Origin: Pseudoxanthomonas helianthi
GTDB lineage: Bacteria; Pseudomonadota; Gammaproteobacteria; Xanthomonadales; Xanthomonadaceae
NCBI RefSeq assembly: GCF_017939625.1
Contig: NZ_JAGKTC010000001.1
Span: forward strand, 1,446,718 to 1,510,717
Direction: 5' to 3'
Length of the DNA stretch: 64,000 bases
Under the pieces are notes generated by a model, which was given only the letters and a program-made list of their open reading frames with translations, was not told the origin of the DNA and did no database searches. How positions within the stretch are numbered: the first letter of the stretch is position 1; each line of letters begins with the position of its first letter. Position numbers and translations under genes: made by a program. Shown here piece by piece: positions 18,023 to 27,265 of this stretch.

Positions 18023-18975
18023 GCCGCGCTCCAGGGCAGCGCATCCAGGTCGACGTTGCCGCCGGACAGGACGATGCCCACGCGCAGTCCGGCGAAGATT
18101 TCGCGTCGTTGCAGCACCGCGGCCAGGGCGATCGCCGAAGAGGGCTCGACCACCTGCTTGGCGACCTGCCACAGCAGGCGCATCGCGGCGACGGTTTCGG
18201 CATCCTCGACCACGATGGGCTGCGCGTCGAAGCGGCGCAGCAGTTCGAAGTTCGGTTCGCCCAGCGTGCCGCGTAGGCCGTCGCAGATCGTGTCGGGGAC
18301 GAAATCGACGCGGCGTTCGCCCGCGGCCAGCGAACGCGCGGCATCGGCGGCGCCGGCCGGTTCGGCCAGGAAGATCCTGCAGCCCGGCGCCAGCGCGGCG
18401 GCGGCGATCGCCGTGCCGCTGGCCAGGCCGCCGCCGCCGACCGGCACCACCAGCGCGTCGAGCGCGCCGGTCGCGTTCAACAGCTCCAGCGTGGCGGTGC
18501 CTTGGCCGGCGATGACCCGCGCGTCGGTGTAGGGATGCACCAGTTCCGCGCCGGTGTCGGCCTGCACCTGCGCGCAGGTCGCTTCGCGCGCGGCGATGCC
18601 CGGCGCGCAGCGGTGCAGTACCGCGCCATAGCGCTGGATCGAGGCCAGTTTCGCCGCCACCGCGCCTTCGGGCACGACCACGTGGCAGGGAATGCCACGC
18701 GTGCGCGCCGCCAGCGCCAGCGCCGCGCCGTGATTGCCCGAGGAATGGGTCACCACTCCGCGCGCGGCGGTGGCTTCGTCCAGCGACCACACCGCGTTGC
18801 AGGCGCCGCGGAACTTGAACGCGCCGACCCGCTGCAGGTGTTCGGCCTTGAGATGCACGCGGGCGCCGGCGAGTTCGTCCAGCGAACGCGAAGTCAGGAC
18901 CGGGGTGGCGTGCGCATGCGGCGCGATCCGCGCGGCGGCGGCCAGCACGGCGTCGAAGTCGGGAAGCGGAAGCAT
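18019..18975 (-). CDS. PLP-dependent threonine/serine dehydratase
   Basis: A 318-residue fold-type II PLP enzyme. The Schiff-base lysine is K54 in GAFKFRGA; SSGNHGAALALAA binds the substrate carboxylate, and VGGGGLASG holds the phosphate. It deaminates threonine or serine to a 2-oxo acid. It lacks the C-terminal ACT-like regulatory domain of IlvA, so it is the short, catabolic or serine-racemase-like type. ATG 18975 gives normal length. It is followed by the coupled DUF218 gene. Confidence 0.88.
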   Translation of the reverse strand: MLPLPDFDAVLAAAARIAPHAHATPVLTSRSLDELAGARVHLKAEHLQRVGAFKFRGACNAVWSLDEATAARGVVTHSSGNHGAALALAARTRGIPCHVVVPEGAVAAKLASIQRYGAVLHRCAPGIAAREATCAQVQADTGAELVHPYTDARVIAGQGTATLELLNATGALDALVVPVGGGGLASGTAIAAAALAPGCRIFLAEPAGAADAARSLAAGERRVDFVPDTICDGLRGTLGEPNFELLRRFDAQPIVVEDAETVAAMRLLWQVAKQVVEPSSAIALAAVLQRREIFAGLRVGIVLSGGNVDLDALPWSAA

Positions 18976-19125
18976 GCGGCAAAGGTTAACCCATAGGCGT
19001 TGGCGTTCCGAAGCGGCGCGGCGACGGAACGCTGCGTCCGCACGCGCCACGGCGGGATTAAGCACGGATTCAATGCGCGGGGCCGAATCTGCGAGCATGC
19101 AGGATCGCCTGCGGGGGGTTACACC

Positions 19126-19662
19126 ATGAAATTCCGAGCATTCGCCGTTGCCGCCGTGGCCCTGGCCGCGTTGGGCGGCTGCGCCACCTACGACTACGCC
19201 GGAGGGAGTGCGCCGGGCGGCTATTACTCCGGCCGGCCGGAGGTCGACTACTACGGTGGCTACGGCTACCCGTACGGCTATGGCGGTTATGGCTATGGCT
19301 ATTACGGGTATCCCTATGGCGGCTATACCTATCCCTACAGCTACGGCAGCCGTTACCCGTACCGCTACTATCCCTATCATCCGCGCCCGCGGCCGAGACC
19401 CGACAACGGGGGCAGCCAACCGCAACCGCAACCGCCGGTCACGCGGCAGCCGGATGGCGACCGTCCGGCGTGGCGCGACCTGCAGCGCCTGCGCGAGCGA
19501 CGCGAAGCCCAGCGCCAGCAGATGCAGCCGATGCCACGCAGCTCCATGCCGCAGGCTGCGCCGCGGGTAATGCCCGCGCCGCGCCCGCAATCCGGCGACC
19601 AGGGCGGCGGACGCATGTCGCGGATGATCCAGCGTGCCCGCCAGGCCCAGCAGGAGCCCTGA
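19126..19662 (+). CDS. Tyr/Gly/Pro-rich lipoprotein
   Basis: A 178-residue protein with a lipoprotein signal (AVALAALGGC; lipobox LGGC with Cys at residue ~19). Residues ~20-90 are dominated by repeated GY, YG and PYG units; residues ~85-110 are Pro/Arg-rich, and the tail is Arg/Gln-rich with a predicted helix (LQRLRERREAQRQQ). No enzyme motif. Such low-complexity lipoproteins occur in many Xanthomonas relatives, and a surface or envelope role is only a guess. The start has a G-rich ribosome site (GGGGGG), seven nt upstream. Confidence 0.7.
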   Translation: MKFRAFAVAAVALAALGGCATYDYAGGSAPGGYYSGRPEVDYYGGYGYPYGYGGYGYGYYGYPYGGYTYPYSYGSRYPYRYYPYHPRPRPRPDNGGSQPQPQPPVTRQPDGDRPAWRDLQRLRERREAQRQQMQPMPRSSMPQAAPRVMPAPRPQSGDQGGGRMSRMIQRARQAQQEP

Positions 19663-19856
19663 TTCCGGGCCTACCCATTGGCCGCGTAAGGGTTGACCGA
19701 GTGCGTCGTTTTTTGACGTTGTCGGTTAAGTCGACGCTTGTCGGCGCCCGGCCGCGTGCCCCCGGATCCCCCCTGTTCCGGCCACCACCGGGCGTCGGCT
19801 TCTCCTTCCGCCAGTCGAAAAGGGAAGCCATGGCCACCTTGGCCGGGTCCGGGCAA

Positions 19857-19967
19857 TAAAAAAGGCCGGCAGTCCCCCGACTGCCGGCCCGGGCACCCAT
19901 CGCGCACAAGGCTGGCCCCCCTGTATCTGCCATCCCGCGCCCCTGGTCGCTTGCTGCGACGGGTACA
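19857..19967 (-). ncRNA. Candidate sigma-54-dependent small RNA (~110 nt)
   Basis: Predicted from promoter to terminator on the minus strand. After the expected start the RNA can form an outer stem (CCUGUA at 19969-19964 with UACAGG at 19925-19920) around a 5-bp hairpin GUCGC-AGCAA-GCGAC (19960-19946). A single-stranded G-rich stretch follows, then the terminator hairpin GGCCGGCAGUC/GACUGCCGGCC and six U. No gene on the minus strand lies upstream that would need this terminator. A frame starting at ATG 19933 exists but has no homology I recognise and runs through the terminator. The start coordinate is good to a few bases only. Confidence 0.6.
19858..19889 (-). terminator. Intrinsic terminator of the candidate sRNA
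   Basis: A perfect 11-bp stem GGCCGGCAGTC (19864-19874) / GACTGCCGGCC (19879-19889) with loop CCCC. On the minus strand it is followed by six T (19863-19858). There is no U tract on the plus strand, so it terminates leftward transcription. Confidence 0.88.
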
Positions 19968-19977
19968 GGAAGTATTC

Positions 19978-19994
19978 AGCAGGTTCCGTGCCAA
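19978..19994 (-). promoter_or_regulatory. Sigma-54 (RpoN) -24/-12 promoter
   Basis: The minus strand reads TTGGCACGGAACCTGCT. This matches TTGGCACG exactly and the -12 half in four of five bases, with the required 12-bp distance between GG and GC. The expected start is near 19967. The activator site is not recognised. Confidence 0.72.
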
Positions 19995-20039
19995 CTCCGC
20001 GCCCACCGCCGCCCGCAAGGCCGGTAAAATCAGCGGCTT

Positions 20040-21950
20040 ATGAAACCGGGCAACGATTTCCACCGCTACGACGTCATCGTGATCGGCGGCGGCCATGCCG
20101 GCACCGAGGCCGCGCTGGCGTCGGCGCGCGCCGGCGCGCGCACGCTGCTGCTGACCCACAACGTCGAAACGGTCGGTGCGATGAGCTGCAACCCGGCCAT
20201 CGGCGGCATCGGCAAGGGCCATCTGGTCAAGGAAATCGATGCCCTCGGCGGGGCGATGGCGCACGCGGCCGACCTGGCCGGCATCCAGTGGCGCACGCTC
20301 AACGCGTCGAAGGGCCCGGCGGTGCGCGCAACGCGTTGCCAGGCCGATCGCTCGCTGTATCGCGCCGCGATCCGGCGCATCGTCGAAGCGCAACCGAACC
20401 TGACGATCTTCCAGGCCGCGGTCGACGACCTGCTGATTCAAAACAACGCGTCCGATGGCGACGCCGTGCGTGGCGCGATCACCCAGACCGGCCTGCGTTT
20501 CGAAGCGCAAGCCGTGGTGCTGACCGCCGGCACCTTCCTCGCCGGCAAGATCCATGTCGGCGAAACCCAGTACGCCGCCGGGCGCATGGGCGATCCGCCG
20601 TCGGCGACGCTGGCCGCGAAACTGCGCGAGCGCCCGTTCGCGATCGATCGCCTGAAGACCGGCACGCCGCCGCGCATCGACGGCCGCACCCTCGACTACT
20701 CGGTGATGGACGAACAGCCCGGCGACGATCCGCTGCCGGTGATGTCGTTCGTCGGCGACGTGCGCGAGCATCCGCGCCAGGTGTCGTGCTGGATCACCCA
20801 CACCAGCGAGCGCACCCACGAGATCATCCGCGGAGCGCTGCATCGCTCGCCGCTGTATTCCGGGCAGATCGAAGGCATCGGCCCGCGTTACTGCCCGAGC
20901 ATCGAGGACAAGGTGGTGCGCTTCGCCGAAAAGGCCAGCCACCAGATCTTCGTCGAGCCGGAAGGCCTCGACGTCGTCGAGATCTACCCGAACGGCATTT
21001 CGACCTCGCTGCCGTTCGACGTGCAGCTGGAACTGGTGCGCAGCATCCGCGGCTTCGAGAACGCGCACATCACCCGTCCGGGCTACGCGATCGAATACGA
21101 TTTCTTCGATCCGCGCGGTTTGAAATCCTCACTGGAAACCAAGCTCGTCTCCGGTTTGTTCTTCGCCGGCCAGATCAACGGCACCACGGGATACGAAGAG
21201 GCCGCCGCGCAAGGCCTGCTCGCCGGCCTCAACGCCGCGCGCCACGTGCAGGGGCGGACCGCCTGGTCGCCGCGTCGCGACGAGGCCTACCTCGGCGTGC
21301 TGGTCGACGACCTGATCACCCACGGCACCAACGAGCCGTACCGCATGTTCACCAGCCGCGCCGAATACCGGCTGCAATTGCGCGAAGACAACGCCGACCT
21401 GCGCCTGACGCCGGTAGGCCGCGAACTCGGGCTGGTCGACGACGCGCGCTGGGCGAAGTTCGCCGCCAAGCGCGAAGCCGTCGAACGCGAGACGCAACGA
21501 CTGCGCGCGCTGTGGGCCACGCCGGGCAATGCGCTGGGTCGCGAAGTCGAGGCCACGCTCGGCGTCACGGTCAGCCGCGAAACCAACGTGCTGGACCTGA
21601 TCAAGCGGCCCGAGCTGGACTACGCCAAGGTGACGTCGGTGCCCGGCATCGGCCCGGCGGTGGACGACGCGAAGGTGGCCGAGCAGGTCGAAATCGGCGT
21701 GAAGTACGCCGGCTACCTCGACCGCCAGCGCGAGGAGATCGAGCGCCAGCAGCGCCACGAGGGCACGCCGATCCCCGACGGTTTCGACTACGCCGGCGTG
21801 CGAGGGTTGTCGGCCGAGGTGCAACAGAAGCTCGAGCGCGTGCGCCCGCAGACCATCGGCCAGGCGCAGCGCATTCCCGGCATGACGCCCGCGGCGATTT
21901 CGCTGTTGCTGGTGCACCTGGAACGGGCGCGGCGCAGCCGGGTGGCGTGA
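20040..21950 (+). CDS. mnmG: tRNA uridine-5-carboxymethylaminomethyl modification enzyme MnmG
   Basis: 636 residues, within the family range. An FAD Rossmann motif opens the protein ([17 protein letters not shown], residues 11-27), followed by the GidA signature [18 protein letters not shown] and a C-terminal MnmE-binding helical domain (ending LLVHLERAR). With MnmE it modifies the wobble uridine of several tRNAs. rsmG, its common partner, is not beside it. TAAAAT stands nine nt before the start and no ribosome site is visible, so the leader may be very short. Confidence 0.97.
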   Translation: MKPGNDFHRYDVIVIGGGHAGTEAALASARAGARTLLLTHNVETVGAMSCNPAIGGIGKGHLVKEIDALGGAMAHAADLAGIQWRTLNASKGPAVRATRCQADRSLYRAAIRRIVEAQPNLTIFQAAVDDLLIQNNASDGDAVRGAITQTGLRFEAQAVVLTAGTFLAGKIHVGETQYAAGRMGDPPSATLAAKLRERPFAIDRLKTGTPPRIDGRTLDYSVMDEQPGDDPLPVMSFVGDVREHPRQVSCWITHTSERTHEIIRGALHRSPLYSGQIEGIGPRYCPSIEDKVVRFAEKASHQIFVEPEGLDVVEIYPNGISTSLPFDVQLELVRSIRGFENAHITRPGYAIEYDFFDPRGLKSSLETKLVSGLFFAGQINGTTGYEEAAAQGLLAGLNAARHVQGRTAWSPRRDEAYLGVLVDDLITHGTNEPYRMFTSRAEYRLQLREDNADLRLTPVGRELGLVDDARWAKFAAKREAVERETQRLRALWATPGNALGREVEATLGVTVSRETNVLDLIKRPELDYAKVTSVPGIGPAVDDAKVAEQVEIGVKYAGYLDRQREEIERQQRHEGTPIPDGFDYAGVRGLSAEVQQKLERVRPQTIGQAQRIPGMTPAAISLLLVHLERARRSRVA

Positions 21951-21967
21951 CGTCGCGTCGAAGCTGC

Positions 21968-21973
21968 GACAAT
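21968..21973 (+). promoter_or_regulatory. -10-like GACAAT five nt before the nucleotidyltransferase start
   Basis: CTGCGACAAT is followed by five nt and ATG 21979. The same ten bases at the same distance precede hemH. A start point would fall on or next to the A of ATG, suggesting a leaderless mRNA. No -35 was recognised. Confidence 0.4.
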
Positions 21974-21978
21974 CGGGT

Positions 21979-22788
21979 ATGGATATCCATCCGATAGCGC
22001 CCGAGAAGCGACAAGCCGTACTCGAATCACTGGCCCGGATCGAGGCCGAACACGACGTTCGCATCGTGTTCGCCTGTGAATCGGGCAGCCGTGGATGGGG
22101 CTTCTCCTCACCCGATAGTGACTACGATGCGCGCTTCGTCTATGTGCATCGCCAATCGTGGTACCTGACCGTCAATGAGCGTACCGGTCCCGGCCAGCCT
22201 CAGCGCGACGTGATCGAATTGCCGATAGACGATGAATTGGACGTCAGCGGCTGGGATTTGCGCAAAGCGTTGCGGTTGGTATCCAAGTCGAATCCGACGT
22301 TGCTGGAATGGCTGCGCTCGCCGATTGTGTACCGGTGCGACGAAACCATGAAGGCCGGATTGGAAAAACTGGCGGATGAATTCTATTCTCCGGTAGCCGC
22401 TTGGCATCATTACTTCAGCATGGCCAAGGGAAACTTCCGCGGATATTTGAAAGGCGATCGCGTGCGTACGAAGAAATACCTGTACGTATTGCGGCCCGTG
22501 CTCGCGTGTCGATGGATAGAGAACGAGCCCGACCCGCCGCCCATGGCCTTTGAGTTGCTGTTGGAGCGCTTGCTGCCATCAGGTGTGTTGCGCGATGCAA
22601 TCGATGCCCTCCTGGAAAAAAAGCGGGTCAGCAAGGAGGTTGGCGAGGGCCCTCGAATCGCCAGTATCAGCGACTATCTGGAAGCCGAAATCGAACGGAT
22701 GCAGCGATCGCCGCCGAAGCTTTCCTCCATTCGTGGCAATCCGGAAAATCTCGATGCGTTCTTCCGGCAGACTTTGGGGCAGACATGA
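21979..22788 (+). CDS. YcgL/RlaP-like nucleotidyltransferase
   Basis: A 269-residue protein of the polymerase-beta nucleotidyltransferase superfamily. The motif ESGSRGWGFSSPDSDYDARF (about residues 34-53) holds the G-S-x-x-x-G and D-x-D metal site; a later part (WLRSPIVYR and YFSMAKGNFRGYL) fits the YcgL-like family sometimes linked with RNA repair ligases. No RNA ligase gene is near. Base composition is somewhat lower in GC than mnmG. It overlaps the next gene by ATGA. Substrate (RNA end or small molecule) unknown. Confidence 0.78.
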   Translation: MDIHPIAPEKRQAVLESLARIEAEHDVRIVFACESGSRGWGFSSPDSDYDARFVYVHRQSWYLTVNERTGPGQPQRDVIELPIDDELDVSGWDLRKALRLVSKSNPTLLEWLRSPIVYRCDETMKAGLEKLADEFYSPVAAWHHYFSMAKGNFRGYLKGDRVRTKKYLYVLRPVLACRWIENEPDPPPMAFELLLERLLPSGVLRDAIDALLEKKRVSKEVGEGPRIASISDYLEAEIERMQRSPPKLSSIRGNPENLDAFFRQTLGQT

Positions 22789-24020
22789 GAGCACTACGGA
22801 TAGCGGCCGCCTGCCTTCTGCTGGCCTCCTGCGGGCAAACGGCGGTTCCGCATCAAAGGAAAGAAGAGGCAGGACTACGGGCAATTGTGTGGGAGCTCCC
22901 GGAGGCAACCTCTTCCGCGCAACCCGACCTGGTCGAAGTGCCCGACGCCCGCTCGTTGTTGTCGTGGATCGAAAGCCAAGACGACAGCCATGCATTGAAG
23001 CTTTCCGAATTCGACGGAAAAGCATGGAGCGCGCCGCGCACTGTCGCGCAGGGCGACGACTGGTTCGTCAATTGGGCCGACACGCCGCATGTCGCCGCCA
23101 GCGGAAACACCTTGTGGGCGCACTGGTTGCGCAAGTCAGGCGCTGGCGGCTATGCCTACGACGTGGTGCTTTCCCGATCGGACGACCAAGGCGCAAACTG
23201 GTCGACGCCGATTGCCGTGAACACCGACGGCAAGCCGGGCGAACACGGCTTCGTCTCGTTGTGGCCCGAAGCCGCGGGCGGTCTCGGCATCGCCTGGCTG
23301 GATGGACGCAATGCCGGCGGCGAAGGGCACGGTGGGCACGAAGGCCACGGTGGCGCGATGACCCTGCGCACGGCGACATTCGATGCCGCCGGCCAGCGCC
23401 TTTCCGAAAGCGAACTCGACGCCCGCACCTGCGATTGCTGCCAGACCGCGATGGCGCAGACTTCGCGCGGTCCACTGCTGGCATGGCGTGACCGCGATGA
23501 AGACGAGATCCGCGACATCGTGGTTGCCCGTCGCGACGGCACTGCCTGGACGCCCGCGCGCAAGGTGCACGACGATGGCTGGAAGATGCCGGCCTGCCCG
23601 GTCAACGGACCTGCCGTCGCCGCGCGCGGCGAACGCGCCTGGGTCGCGTGGTACACCGCCGCCAACGATGCGCCGCGCGTGCGTCTGGCGTTCTCCGCTG
23701 ATGCTGGCGACACGTTCGCCGCGCCGGTCGAAGTCGATGCCGGCCCAGCGGTGCAAGGGCGTGTCGCGGTCGCGGCCAGCGATGAGAGGGTGTGGCTGGC
23801 CTGGATACGCGAGGATGCACAGGGCCAATCGCTGCAGCTGGCACGCTTTACGCGGGATCTTTCCCAGGAGATGGCGCGCACGACCGTCGCCAGGTTGCAG
23901 GGCCGCGGCCGGGCCACCGGCTTCCCGCAACTGCTTGCGGATGGCGATGGCGCGCGACTGGTATGGGTCGACATCGTCGATGGCGCGCCGCGACTGCAGG
24001 GCGCGCGCATCGAACCCTGA
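22785..24020 (+). CDS. Sialidase-like beta-propeller lipoprotein with metal-type motifs
   Basis: A 411-residue lipoprotein (AACLLLASCGQ; lipobox Cys near residue 16). Repeated Asp-box-like turns (SRSDDQGANWS, SADAGDTF) mark a BNR/sialidase beta-propeller. Three features suggest metal binding: a His-rich loop GEGHGGHEGHGG (about residues 184-195), RTCDCCQTA, and KMPACPVNGP. The Arg triad of true sialidases cannot be confirmed, so activity on sialic acid is doubtful. It is translationally coupled to the nucleotidyltransferase, a pairing I cannot explain. It is convergent with the kinase gene, with only 9 bp between the stops. Confidence 0.7.
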   Translation: MRALRIAAACLLLASCGQTAVPHQRKEEAGLRAIVWELPEATSSAQPDLVEVPDARSLLSWIESQDDSHALKLSEFDGKAWSAPRTVAQGDDWFVNWADTPHVAASGNTLWAHWLRKSGAGGYAYDVVLSRSDDQGANWSTPIAVNTDGKPGEHGFVSLWPEAAGGLGIAWLDGRNAGGEGHGGHEGHGGAMTLRTATFDAAGQRLSESELDARTCDCCQTAMAQTSRGPLLAWRDRDEDEIRDIVVARRDGTAWTPARKVHDDGWKMPACPVNGPAVAARGERAWVAWYTAANDAPRVRLAFSADAGDTFAAPVEVDAGPAVQGRVAVAASDERVWLAWIREDAQGQSLQLARFTRDLSQEMARTTVARLQGRGRATGFPQLLADGDGARLVWVDIVDGAPRLQGARIEP

Positions 24021-24029
24021 GCGGAGGAA

Positions 24030-26705
24030 CTACGCCGTCTGCTGCCGCGCCAGCGCGAGTTCGCGGCGTGCGGCTTCCTGTCGCTGCGCATTGGGTTCGA
24101 TTTCCGAGTCGGCCGAGGTCACCGCGCGTTGCGCCAGGTTCTTGTCGGCAATCCCGGCAAGCCGCAAGGTTTCGGCCGCCATCGTCAGATAGGGCGAGCG
24201 CAGCGGGGTTTTCACGGAGTCCCAGGCACGAAGGACGGCATCGACCTGTGCGCGGAGCTGCTCGGGCGGCATCGATCTTGCCTGCGCGCGCAACACGCGC
24301 AGGCGCAAGCCGAGGGCGCGACGCAGATCGCCGTTATCCTGGCTGGACGGCGTGCCGATGATGGCGAGCGCTTCCTTCGCGAATTCAGCCGCTCCCGTCG
24401 TATCGCGCTGCGCCCAAGCCAGGTCGGACTGCGCGGTGAGCACGACCAGGCGCACGCCACGCGATTCGCGCTGCGTCATATCCGGCTGGAAGGTCGAAGC
24501 GTGTTGCAGCAGTGCGGCGGCGGCAGGCAGGTCGCCCTGCTCGCGCAGCAGGTCGGCGCGCATGGCTTGCAGCCATGGCAGGAAGAACGGCATCAACTCG
24601 GCTTCATTCGCACGCGCCTGGGCTTCCATCGAGGCGAGCAGGCGAATGGATTCGGGGCGACCTGCATTGGTCTGGCGTAGCGATTCGACCAGGGAAATGC
24701 CGGTGGCGATCTGGTCGTGCGGCGAGGGTTTCGATACCGCCTGCCAGCCGTTCAGGGATGCGCGGATCTGTTCCGCGGCTTCCGAGTAACGTCCCTGCAA
24801 GGCCAGCGCACGGCCAAGCGAGGACTGTGAAACGAGGCTGCGGGGATGCGCAGGGCCGTAACGGGCGACGGTGGCTTGCCGTGCTTGCCGTCTGCTTTCG
24901 ATGGCTTCGTCGGCGCGGCCAAGCTGGTCCAGCGCCCAGCCCTGCGAGCGCAACGTGCGCAGGCGCAGCTGCAGCATTTCCTCGTCCAGCGGTTGCGGCA
25001 GGCTGTCCAGCAAGCGCAGCAGCGGTGGGGCGAGTTGCATCATTTCTGGCAAGGCATGGCGTTTCTCGGCAGAGGTGAGTTGCGCATCCAGTTGCTGCGC
25101 CAGCAACCGTGGACGCGCTGCGCCCGCCTTCGCCACCAGCGGACGCAACTGCGCCAGCATCGCGCGTTCGCCGGCTTCGTCGCCGGCCGCGCCGATACGC
25201 AACAGGTGCAGCAGCAATTGAGCGCGTGCAGGATCGTCCAGCATGTCGCCATGCGTCCCCATCGCGCGAGTGGCGTCGACCAGGTCGCGGACGGTAGTTC
25301 CGGTGCCGCCATCCATTGCCAGCGAGCGCGCGAACATGCCATTCAGCAGTTCCTGCACGGCGATGGAGCTGTCCGCCTGCATCCGCACCAATTCGGTCTG
25401 GCGTTCGGCGAGGCGCTGCTGTTCCTGCGCACGTTGCGCTTCCTTGCGTGCGATGCCGGCCTGCCACAACGATATGCCAGTGCCCGCGAGCAACGCGATC
25501 ACGGCGACTGCGGCAGCGGCGGACGCCACTGCATGCCGGCGCAGGAAACGGCTCGCGCGGTAGCGGAAGCTCGGGGTCTGTGCGGCCACCGCACGCCCGT
25601 CCAGCCATGCAATCAGGTCCGCGCGCAATGCATCGACGCTGTCATAGCGCAGTTTCGGATCGTTCTCCAGGCAACGTTGCGCGATGGCGGTGAGGTCGCC
25701 GCGTAGTTGCGAGGCCAGTTGCGTCGGCGTGCTGTCGCGGCAGGCGGCGTCGGCGATGGAGGATTGCTTCGCCGCTTCCCACAGCGGTTGCGGATTGCCG
25801 TCCATGCGTACCAGGCGCGTGCGCAGCGGCGTGTCGCCGGTCAGGCCGTAGGGGTGCGAATGCGCCAGCAGGGCGTATAGCAGTACGCCGAGCTGATACA
25901 GGTCGGTGGCGGCGGAAATGGGCTCGCCATGCAATTGCTCGGGCGATGCGTATTCCGGGGTGAAGGCGCGTTCGCCCGTGCGGGTGTGGTCGGCGTCGTC
26001 CTCGTCTTCGATCAGTTTCGCGATGCCGAAGTCGAGCAGGTAAGCCTTGCCGTTGGCATCGACCAGGATGTTCGATGGCTTCAAGTCGCGGTGGACGATC
26101 AGTTGGCGATGCGCGAACGCCACCGCGTCCAGCACCTGCAGGAACAGGCGCACGCGGCCGCGCACATCCAGCGCGCGCGCATCGCACCAGCGGGTGATGC
26201 GTTCGCCCTGGATCAGCTCCATCGCGAAGTAGGGCGCTCCCTGGTCGTCGACGCCACCATCCAGCAGGGCCGCGATGTTCGGATGCCGCAACCGGGCGAG
26301 GATCTGCCGTTCGCGCAGGAATCGCTTGCGCAGCTCCGGTTGGTCCATGCCGATGCGGATCAGCTTGATCGCGGCCTGCTGCTGGAAATCGCCTGCCACG
26401 CGTTCGCCGCGGTACACCGCGCCCATGCCGCCGCTGCCGAGGATGCCGGTGACCCGCCAGGGGCCGATGCGTCGATCGATGAAGGCGGCTTCGTTGTCCT
26501 CCCTGCCCGCGGTCGCCGCCAGCAATGTCTCCGGGGAGCGTTCCAGGAGGCCGGCTTCCGCATCGGCGGCGAACAGGGCCGCGAGCTCGGCGTGCAGTGC
26601 GGGGTCCTGTATCGCCAGCGTATCGAGCAGCTGTTGCCGCTGCGCGGGTGGCAGTTCCACCCATTCATCGAACAATTCCAGCGCCCGCCTGGCACGATTG
26701 CTCAC
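24030..26705 (-). CDS. Ser/Thr protein kinase with TPR-like sensor region (module A)
   Basis: An 891-residue protein. Residues ~80-370 form a Hanks-type kinase: glycine loop GSGGMGAVYRG (90-100), lysine K114, HRDLKPSN (205-212) and D225-F-G. A membrane span follows at about 392-416. The remaining ~470 residues are helical repeats of TPR type, predicted outside the cytoplasm. It starts at GTG 26705, overlapping the ECF sigma stop by GTGA; the longer frame upstream is in another gene. The pairing matches PknS/EcfK of Xanthomonas and PknT/EcfP of Vibrio, where the kinase phosphorylates the sigma factor (known for those; inferred here). Confidence 0.88.
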   Translation of the reverse strand: MSNRARRALELFDEWVELPPAQRQQLLDTLAIQDPALHAELAALFAADAEAGLLERSPETLLAATAGREDNEAAFIDRRIGPWRVTGILGSGGMGAVYRGERVAGDFQQQAAIKLIRIGMDQPELRKRFLRERQILARLRHPNIAALLDGGVDDQGAPYFAMELIQGERITRWCDARALDVRGRVRLFLQVLDAVAFAHRQLIVHRDLKPSNILVDANGKAYLLDFGIAKLIEDEDDADHTRTGERAFTPEYASPEQLHGEPISAATDLYQLGVLLYALLAHSHPYGLTGDTPLRTRLVRMDGNPQPLWEAAKQSSIADAACRDSTPTQLASQLRGDLTAIAQRCLENDPKLRYDSVDALRADLIAWLDGRAVAAQTPSFRYRASRFLRRHAVASAAAAVAVIALLAGTGISLWQAGIARKEAQRAQEQQRLAERQTELVRMQADSSIAVQELLNGMFARSLAMDGGTGTTVRDLVDATRAMGTHGDMLDDPARAQLLLHLLRIGAAGDEAGERAMLAQLRPLVAKAGAARPRLLAQQLDAQLTSAEKRHALPEMMQLAPPLLRLLDSLPQPLDEEMLQLRLRTLRSQGWALDQLGRADEAIESRRQARQATVARYGPAHPRSLVSQSSLGRALALQGRYSEAAEQIRASLNGWQAVSKPSPHDQIATGISLVESLRQTNAGRPESIRLLASMEAQARANEAELMPFFLPWLQAMRADLLREQGDLPAAAALLQHASTFQPDMTQRESRGVRLVVLTAQSDLAWAQRDTTGAAEFAKEALAIIGTPSSQDNGDLRRALGLRLRVLRAQARSMPPEQLRAQVDAVLRAWDSVKTPLRSPYLTMAAETLRLAGIADKNLAQRAVTSADSEIEPNAQRQEAARRELALARQQTA

Positions 26706-27265
26706 GGCGTGGCCCCGGCCATGTCGCTGTACAGGAACGCGCGCGCCTTGCGCCAGTCGCGACGCACGGTGCGTTCGGTCACGTCCAGCGCGGCGGCGAT
26801 TTCGGTTTCGCTCATTCCCCCGAAATAGCGCCATTCGACGACCTGGGCCAGGCGGGGGTCGAGTTCTGCCAGCCGGTTCAGCGCGGCATCGAGGGCGAGC
26901 ACGTCGGCGTCGCTGACATCGGCCTGGGCCATGTCTTCGTTGAGGGTCACGCGGATATCGTGGCCGCCGCGTTTTTCTGCCAGCGCACGCCGGGCCTGAT
27001 CGACCACGATGCGACGCATCGCCAGTGCGGCAAGGGCGAAGTAATGCTCGCGATCGCGCACGTCGACATCGGCGCCGGCGAGTTTCAGCCAGGCTTCGTT
27101 GACCAGCATGGTCGTGCACAGCGTCTGCCGGCCGCCACGCCGGCGCAGCTGGTGGTGGGCGGCGATGCGCAGGCGCTCGTAGAGCAACGCATAGACGCGG
27201 TTGCCCGCGTCTTCGTCGCCACCGCGCGAGCGCGAGAGCAGCAGCGTGATCGATTCGGATTCCAT
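26702..27265 (-). CDS. ECF sigma factor, phospho-activated type (module A)
   Basis: 187 residues. Region 2 (residues ~20-100) and region 4 (ALDVTERTVRRDWRKARAFL) are clear. Region 2.2 reads TTMLVNEAW, with Thr51-Thr52 where most ECF sigmas carry acidic residues. This is the feature of the kinase-linked ECF43-type group, in which phosphothreonine supplies the missing charge. It lacks an anti-sigma gene; the coupled kinase is the likely partner. It is divergent from the first adhesin gene, and a promoter of its own regulon may lie between them. Confidence 0.88.
   Translation of the reverse strand: MESESITLLLSRSRGGDEDAGNRVYALLYERLRIAAHHQLRRRGGRQTLCTTMLVNEAWLKLAGADVDVRDREHYFALAALAMRRIVVDQARRALAEKRGGHDIRVTLNEDMAQADVSDADVLALDAALNRLAELDPRLAQVVEWRYFGGMSETEIAAALDVTERTVRRDWRKARAFLYSDMAGATP

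Larger units (their letters stand above)
19663..20039. other. 377-bp space without a protein gene; holds a candidate sRNA
   Basis: It lies between the Tyr-rich lipoprotein and mnmG. The minus strand carries a sigma-54-type promoter (19978-19994) and a strong intrinsic terminator (19858-19889). The plus strand has TAAAAT at 20025-20030, a possible -10 for mnmG. The 19663-19855 part shows no gene I can support. Confidence 0.7.

Noticed and set aside
19439-19933. A minus-strand frame starting ATG 19933 inside the candidate small RNA
   Set aside because: It would read through the terminator hairpin and then antisense to the Tyr-rich lipoprotein, and no homology is apparent. The RNA reading fits promoter and terminator better.
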